The translations under genes and the position numbers were made by a program. A DNA stretch of 8,190 nt from Oscillospiraceae bacterium (lineage in GTDB: Bacteria; Bacillota; Clostridia; Oscillospirales; Ruminococcaceae), in contig JAGPHI010000026.1 of NCBI GenBank assembly GCA_018055565.1, forward strand, positions 1 to 8,190, in the 5' to 3' direction. Under the pieces are notes generated by a model that was not told where the DNA came from, searched no databases, and worked only from the letters and a program-made list of their open reading frames with translations. This document shows positions 6,107 to 8,190 of the stretch, piece by piece (the stretch's first letter is position 1; the number at the start of each line of letters is the position of its first letter).

Positions 6107-6868
6107 TTGGCAGAGTTTGAACAAAAATCCGTCTATGACATGCAAGATCTTTTGCAAATCGTCGCGTTGCTGCGCAGCCCCGATGGCGGCTGTCCGTGGG
6201 ACATTCAGCAAACGCATGAAAGCATTAAGATGAACTTTTTGGAAGAAGCGTATGAAGTAACGGACGCCATTGAGCAAGCCGATAGCCACATGCTTTGTGA
6301 AGAGCTGGGCGATGTGCTTTTGCAAGTGGCGTTTCATGCTCAAATCGAAACGGAAGCGAGCACGTTTTCGTTTGGCGATGTAACGGACGGCATTTGCAAA
6401 AAGCTGATATACCGCCACCCGCATGTGTTTGGCGACGTAGTGGCCGAAACAAGCGGCGAAGTGCTGCAAAACTGGGAGGCCTTAAAGCGTGCCGAAAAAG
6501 GCCGTTTAACTGCAAAAGAAAATCTTTCCAGCGTGCCGAAAAACCTGCCCGCCTTGCTGCGCGCCGAAAAGCTTTCAAAACGCGCGGGGGATTGCGGCGT
6601 GCAATTTGCATCGCCCGCGGCGGCACTGGACGCGCTGGAGATGAGCATAAAACACCTGCGCGAGGCAATAGCCGATGGCACGGATGCCGCAAAAAAGGAC
6701 GAGCTGGGCGATGTGCTACTGGGTACAGCGCATGTGGCGCGGCTGCTGAAAATCAATGCCGAGGAAGCGCTTGGCCATGCGAGTGACGCGTTTACCGCGC
6801 GCGTTGTAGCCTTGCAAGATGCACCGCCGTGCGAAGAAGCAAACAAGGCAGCTTTGCAGCGCATATAG
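6107..6868 (+). CDS. mazG: MazG nucleoside triphosphate pyrophosphohydrolase, two-domain, second domain degenerate
   Basis: A 253-residue tandem MazG protein, close to the E. coli length. MazG enzymes cleave NTPs or dNTPs to NMP and pyrophosphate, removing abnormal or excess nucleotides. The N-terminal family signature is intact: LLRSPDGGCPWDIQQTHESI (21-40), then the metal-binding EEAYE (46-50) and EELGD (65-69). The linker block GEVLQNWEALKRAEK (117-131) is typical. In the second domain DELGD (198-202) is kept, but the EExxE motif aligns with MSIKH (179-183), with no acidic residues, and the C-terminal N-K-F-x-R-R-F-like end is altered. The start is TTG 6107, with GGAAGGGG (6090-6097) 9 bases upstream; ATG 6140 is an in-frame alternative that keeps the whole domain. 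It precedes hup and rqcP as in other clostridia. The identification is firm; activity of the second domain is doubtful. Confidence 0.92.
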   Translation: MAEFEQKSVYDMQDLLQIVALLRSPDGGCPWDIQQTHESIKMNFLEEAYEVTDAIEQADSHMLCEELGDVLLQVAFHAQIETEASTFSFGDVTDGICKKLIYRHPHVFGDVVAETSGEVLQNWEALKRAEKGRLTAKENLSSVPKNLPALLRAEKLSKRAGDCGVQFASPAAALDALEMSIKHLREAIADGTDAAKKDELGDVLLGTAHVARLLKINAEEALGHASDAFTARVVALQDAPPCEEANKAALQRI

Positions 6869-6904
6869 GGCAAAGCGGCAAAATGCATGCAAACCTTTTG
6901 GATA

Positions 6905-6944
6905 AAGCGGCAAGCGCCATACAGCATGCGCCAAAGCGCCGCTT
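6905..6944 (+). other. Imperfect hairpin region between mazG and hup
   Basis: AAGCGGC (6905-6911) pairs perfectly with GCCGCTT (6938-6944); the interior is GCGC-rich and could fold further. No T-run follows, so it is not a canonical terminator. A second small hairpin, GCTCT-ATC-AGAGC, lies at 6955-6967. AAAGCGGCAA occurs twice here, at 6872-6881 and 6904-6913. The structures may separate mazG from hup or do nothing. Confidence 0.3.
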
Positions 6945-6979
6945 ACATACTATCGCTCTATCAGAGCAAAACAACGGGT

Positions 6980-7008
6980 TTTACAGATTCTATCTGTGAA
7001 CATAAAAT
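6980..7008 (+). promoter_or_regulatory. Probable hup promoter with embedded dyad
   Basis: TTTACA (6980-6985) and TAAAAT (7003-7008) are 17 bases apart, each matching five of six consensus positions. ACAGAT (6983-6988) and ATCTGT (6992-6997) form a perfect dyad around TCT within it, extended by TT/AA pairs on the outside. Caveat: a start about 7 bases past the -10 would fall inside the hup ribosome binding site (7012-7017), giving a very short leader, so the true promoter may be elsewhere and the dyad may serve another role. Confidence 0.4.
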
Positions 7009-7026
7009 TATCGGAGGTTTTTTAAA

Positions 7027-7302
7027 ATGACAAAAGTAGAACTTATTGCAAAGGTAGCCGCAGATGCTAGCCTTACCAAAAAAGATGCCGAGAAGGCTGT
7101 TGCTGCAGTGCTTGAGGGCATTACAAGCGCACTCGTGAGCGGCGACAAAGTTGCTCTTGTGGGCTTTGGCACATTTGAAACCCGCAAGCGTCCCGCGCGC
7201 AAAGGCCGCAACCCCCGCACAAAGGAAGAAATCACCATTCCGGCAACCACTGCTCCTGCTTTCAAAGCTGGTAAGGCTCTGAAAGACGCCGTGGCGAAAT
7301 AA
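7027..7302 (+). CDS. hup: HU-family histone-like DNA-binding protein
   Basis: A 91-residue bacterial HU protein, full length for the family. The helical N-terminal half ([20 protein letters not shown]) is followed by the signature [18 protein letters not shown] (46-63), which forms the DNA-binding beta arm with the conserved Pro at its tip, and the closing [13 protein letters not shown] helix. HU dimers bind and bend DNA without strong sequence preference, compacting the nucleoid. CGGAGG (7012-7017) stands 9 bases before the ATG. Codon choice differs from the neighbours (more CTT, GCT and GTT; fewer GCGC runs), as expected for a highly expressed gene. It has a promoter-like element upstream and a strong terminator immediately downstream, so it may form its own abundant transcript between mazG and rqcP, a position common in clostridia. 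Confidence 0.96.
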   Translation: MTKVELIAKVAADASLTKKDAEKAVAAVLEGITSALVSGDKVALVGFGTFETRKRPARKGRNPRTKEEITIPATTAPAFKAGKALKDAVAK

Positions 7303-7316
7303 GCTTTGCTTTTTTG

Positions 7317-7353
7317 TGGGATTGTTCTGCCTGGCAGAACAATCCCATTTTTT
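7317..7353 (+). terminator. Strong intrinsic terminator after hup
   Basis: TGGGATTGTTCTGC (7317-7330) and its exact reverse complement (7334-7347) form a 14-bp stem with a CTG loop, followed directly by six T (7348-7353). It begins 14 bases after the hup stop. Such a perfect structure should end most hup transcripts and sets rqcP apart, unless read-through is regulated. Confidence 0.93.
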
Positions 7354-7356
7354 ATA

Positions 7357-7409
7357 CCAGCGCAAATCGTATAGGCGCTGGAGTGTAGGCGTTTATCCGC
7401 TGCCTATAC
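7357..7409 (+). promoter_or_regulatory. Leader of rqcP with two mutually exclusive hairpins
   Basis: CCAGCGC (7357-7363) can pair with GCGCTGG (7375-7381). Alternatively GTATAGGC (7369-7376) can pair perfectly with GCCTATAC (7402-7409). The two stems share bases 7375-7376 and cannot form together in full. The second ends 31 bases before the rqcP ATG. No convincing -35/-10 pair for rqcP was found nearby. A regulatory role is inferred only. Confidence 0.35.
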
Positions 7410-7440
7410 AGGGCAAAGTATATAGAAAAAGGAGAATACC

Positions 7441-7686
7441 ATGCGCATTGATAAATTTTTGAAAGTAAGCCGCGTCATCAAACGCCGCACCGTTGCAAAC
7501 GAGGTGGCGGACGCAGGGCGCATCACGGTGAACGGCAAAAGCGTGAAGGCAAGCTATGCGGTGAAAACAGGCGACATCGTGGAAATACAGTTTGGCACAA
7601 AGCCGGTTTTTATTAAAGTGCTGTCTACAGATACCCCAACAGGCAAGGACGCGCCCAGAGAAATGTATGAGATTATCGAATCATAA
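7441..7686 (+). CDS. rqcP: RqcP, S4-domain RNA-binding protein of ribosome quality control
   Basis: An 81-residue protein that is almost entirely an S4 RNA-binding domain: MRIDKFLKVSRVIKRRTVAN at the start, then AGRITVNGK and VKTGDIVEI (residues 25-49). This is the YabO/Hsp15-like family, now called RqcP in Bacillus. From published work, RqcP binds stalled large ribosomal subunits with RqcH and helps add C-terminal alanine tails to incomplete proteins. Length and motifs fit a complete protein; the C-terminal tail (about 60-81) is polar and ends MYEIIES. GGAG (7431-7434) lies 6 bases before the ATG. It sits between the hup terminator and yabP, the standard position. Its last codons and the following bases are repeated in decayed form 65 bases downstream. 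Hsp15-type heat-shock proteins are relatives, but gene order favours RqcP. Confidence 0.92.
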   Translation: MRIDKFLKVSRVIKRRTVANEVADAGRITVNGKSVKASYAVKTGDIVEIQFGTKPVFIKVLSTDTPTGKDAPREMYEIIES

Positions 7687-7694
7687 CGGCATAG
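7664..7694 (+). repeat. Direct repeat copy 1: rqcP 3' end and stop region
   Basis: These 31 bases run from TGTATGAGAT through the rqcP stop codon to ACGGCATAG. They match 7729-7759 at 27 of 31 positions, with an offset of 65 bases. This copy is the functional end of rqcP, encoding YEIIES and stop. Confidence 0.75.
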
Positions 7695-7728
7695 GCGCTC
7701 TATCGCTTTTGCATAAGCGCCAGCTTCC

Positions 7729-7759
7729 TGTATGAGATCATCGAGCAATAACGGCATAG
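7729..7759 (+). pseudogene. Direct repeat copy 2: decayed duplicate of the rqcP 3' end
   Basis: This stretch encodes YEIIEQ then TAA in the frame matching rqcP's YEIIES and stop, and continues with the same ACGGCATAG after the stop. Two of the four differences from copy 1 are synonymous in that frame (ATT to ATC, GAA to GAG), which suggests it descends from a coding copy rather than arising by chance. Upstream similarity fades within a few bases, apart from a GCGCC-AG match. It is best read as the relic of a second rqcP or of a local tandem duplication. Confidence 0.55.
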
Positions 7760-7919
7760 TCGTGATGCTATCTCTATGCCCCCACTTGCAAAGCGCGGGA
7801 TGACCCTTATGCCAAGCCACGAAAGGCTGCGCGTCTGCGCGGCCACGCGGGCTTTGCCGCATACTAAGCGGGAAAGCTTGTCAACTGAATAATATCATCG
7901 GATGCCCGCCCCGAAAGGG

Positions 7920-7949
7920 TTATATTCGGCAGCATTTTTGCGTATAAAT
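7920..7949 (+). promoter_or_regulatory. AT-rich promoter-like patch upstream of yabP
   Basis: TTATATT (7920-7926) and TATAAAT (7943-7949) are spaced like a weak sigma-A promoter (TTATAT, 17 bases, TATAAA). A TATACATT at 7979-7986, with GAATAGT at 7956-7962 upstream, resembles a sporulation sigma-E promoter (-10 near CATACAnT), although its 16-base spacer is a little long. In B. subtilis yabP is a sigma-E gene. The choice between the two is open. Confidence 0.25.
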
Positions 7950-7986
7950 AGCGTAGAATAGTAGCGCGGAAAACGCGCTATACATT

Positions 7987-8015
7987 CAAAAAGCGCAAGC
8001 GCCCACCGCTTGCGC
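7987..8015 (-). terminator. Terminator-like hairpin with minus-strand polarity
   Basis: GCGCAAGCG (7993-8001) and CGCTTGCGC (8007-8015) form a perfect 9-bp GC-rich stem with a 5-base loop. Read on the minus strand the stem is followed by TTTTTGAA (the plus strand has TTCAAAAA at 7985-7992), as in an intrinsic terminator. No minus-strand gene is visible upstream of it in this window, so its purpose is unclear; it could instead be a structural or repeat element. Confidence 0.45.
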
Positions 8016-8107
8016 ACAAACGCCGCTTATGCGCAAACATCCGTTCCTTTTGATGGACTATTTGTGCTTTAAGCAAAGTGATAGGAATCAATTTTAACAG
8101 GAAAGGA

Positions 8108-8190
8108 ATGGATGAAAAAATGACTACGGAAAAACCCACCACTCTTTTGGCGGCAAAGGCGCCGCATCACCTTGCCATTGAAAACCGACA
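8108..8190 (+). CDS. yabP: YabP-like sporulation protein, N-terminal fragment (runs off the window)
   Basis: Only the first 27 codons are present. They read MDEKMTTEKPTTLLAAKAP followed by HHLAIENR, which matches the conserved H-x-L-x-(I/L)-E-N-R opening of the YabP/YqfC family. YabP is made in the mother cell during spore formation in Bacillus; its biochemical role is not well defined. Position directly after rqcP is the standard order and supports the call. ATG 8108 has AGGA (8099-8102) 5 bases upstream; the in-frame ATG at 8120 is the alternative, with poorer spacing. About 70 residues of a typical yabP product would lie beyond the window, where yabQ and divIC would be expected next. Confidence 0.75.
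   Translation, partial: MDEKMTTEKPTTLLAAKAPHHLAIENR

Larger units (their letters stand above)
7687..8107. other. 421-base intergenic region between rqcP and yabP
   Basis: No gene is supported on either strand; the only sizeable open frames are antisense and run into rqcP. The contents listed separately are a decayed rqcP tail, a minus-oriented terminator-like hairpin and an AT-rich promoter-like patch. Further inverted repeats are GGCGCT/AGCGCC (7694-7699 with 7716-7721), GGCATAG/CTATGCC (7753-7759 with 7774-7780), a CCC-GAAA-GGG mini-hairpin near 7910-7919, and TAGCGCG/CGCGCTA (7962-7968 with 7974-7980). The density of small hairpins is unusual for a short gap inside a conserved locus. Confidence 0.6.

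Noticed and set aside
6340..6927. 195-codon open frame on the minus strand
   Set aside because: It is antisense to mazG with Ser/Ala/Arg-rich low-complexity translation and no family signature; mazG on the plus strand is unambiguous.
6869..7026. tRNA or small RNA gene between mazG and hup
   Set aside because: No cloverleaf, T-loop motif or terminal CCA is present; the hairpins lack a terminator T-run.
7554..7862. 102-codon open frame on the minus strand spanning the rqcP end and the gap
   Set aside because: Its apparent repeats come from the complement of the duplicated rqcP tail; there is no motif or clear start signal.
7687..8107. CRISPR array or transposon in the hairpin-rich gap
   Set aside because: There are no regularly spaced identical repeats, no terminal inverted repeats with flanking duplications, and no transposase; the repeats differ from one another.

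Overview
The window looks like chromosomal DNA from a spore-forming member of the Clostridia (Firmicutes). The clearest evidence is the right-hand gene order: mazG, an HU gene (hup), rqcP (the S4-domain protein formerly called YabO), then the start of yabP, a sporulation gene. This order is familiar from clostridial genomes. In Bacillus the equivalent stretch is spoVT-yabM-mazG-yabO-yabP-yabQ-divIC. All genes lie on the + strand, several use strong AGGAGG-type ribosome binding sites, and two probably start with TTG. The exact genus cannot be read from the sequence.

Left part (1-672): the 3' end of a gene for a membrane-anchored protein. Its visible part resembles the C-terminal domain of a clostridial D-Ala-D-Ala carboxypeptidase (penicillin-binding protein), followed by one membrane helix and a long basic tail rich in Pro, Gln and Ala.

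Centre (700-5440): five closely spaced genes that look like a sugar or glycan module. They encode an extended short-chain dehydrogenase (sugar-nucleotide epimerase type), a xylose-isomerase-like TIM-barrel enzyme, a soluble DPM1-like family 2 glycosyltransferase, an FAD-dependent oxidoreductase of the DAO fold, and a GtrB-like family 2 glycosyltransferase with two C-terminal membrane helices. Two junctions overlap (2448-2451 and 4529). A 174-base gap rich in hairpins precedes the oxidoreductase gene. My inference is that the module makes or modifies an unusual sugar and places it on a polyprenyl carrier or a surface glycan. Its product is not evident. A small coiled-coil and zinc-ribbon protein (5513-5875) follows.

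Right part (6027 to end): a good sigma-A-type promoter precedes mazG. The MazG protein keeps its first catalytic motif but has lost the acidic EExxE residues of its second domain. hup has its own promoter-like sequence containing a near-perfect dyad, and ends at a strong intrinsic terminator. rqcP follows a leader with two mutually exclusive hairpins. The 421-base gap before yabP holds a decayed tandem copy of the rqcP 3' end, several hairpins (one with the polarity of a minus-strand terminator) and an AT-rich promoter-like patch.

No tRNA, rRNA, CRISPR array, transposase or classical defence gene is visible. The most unusual content is the glycan module beside the sporulation/RqcP locus, the non-canonical active-site motifs in two of its enzymes and in MazG, and the small regulatory and repeat structures around hup, rqcP and yabP.
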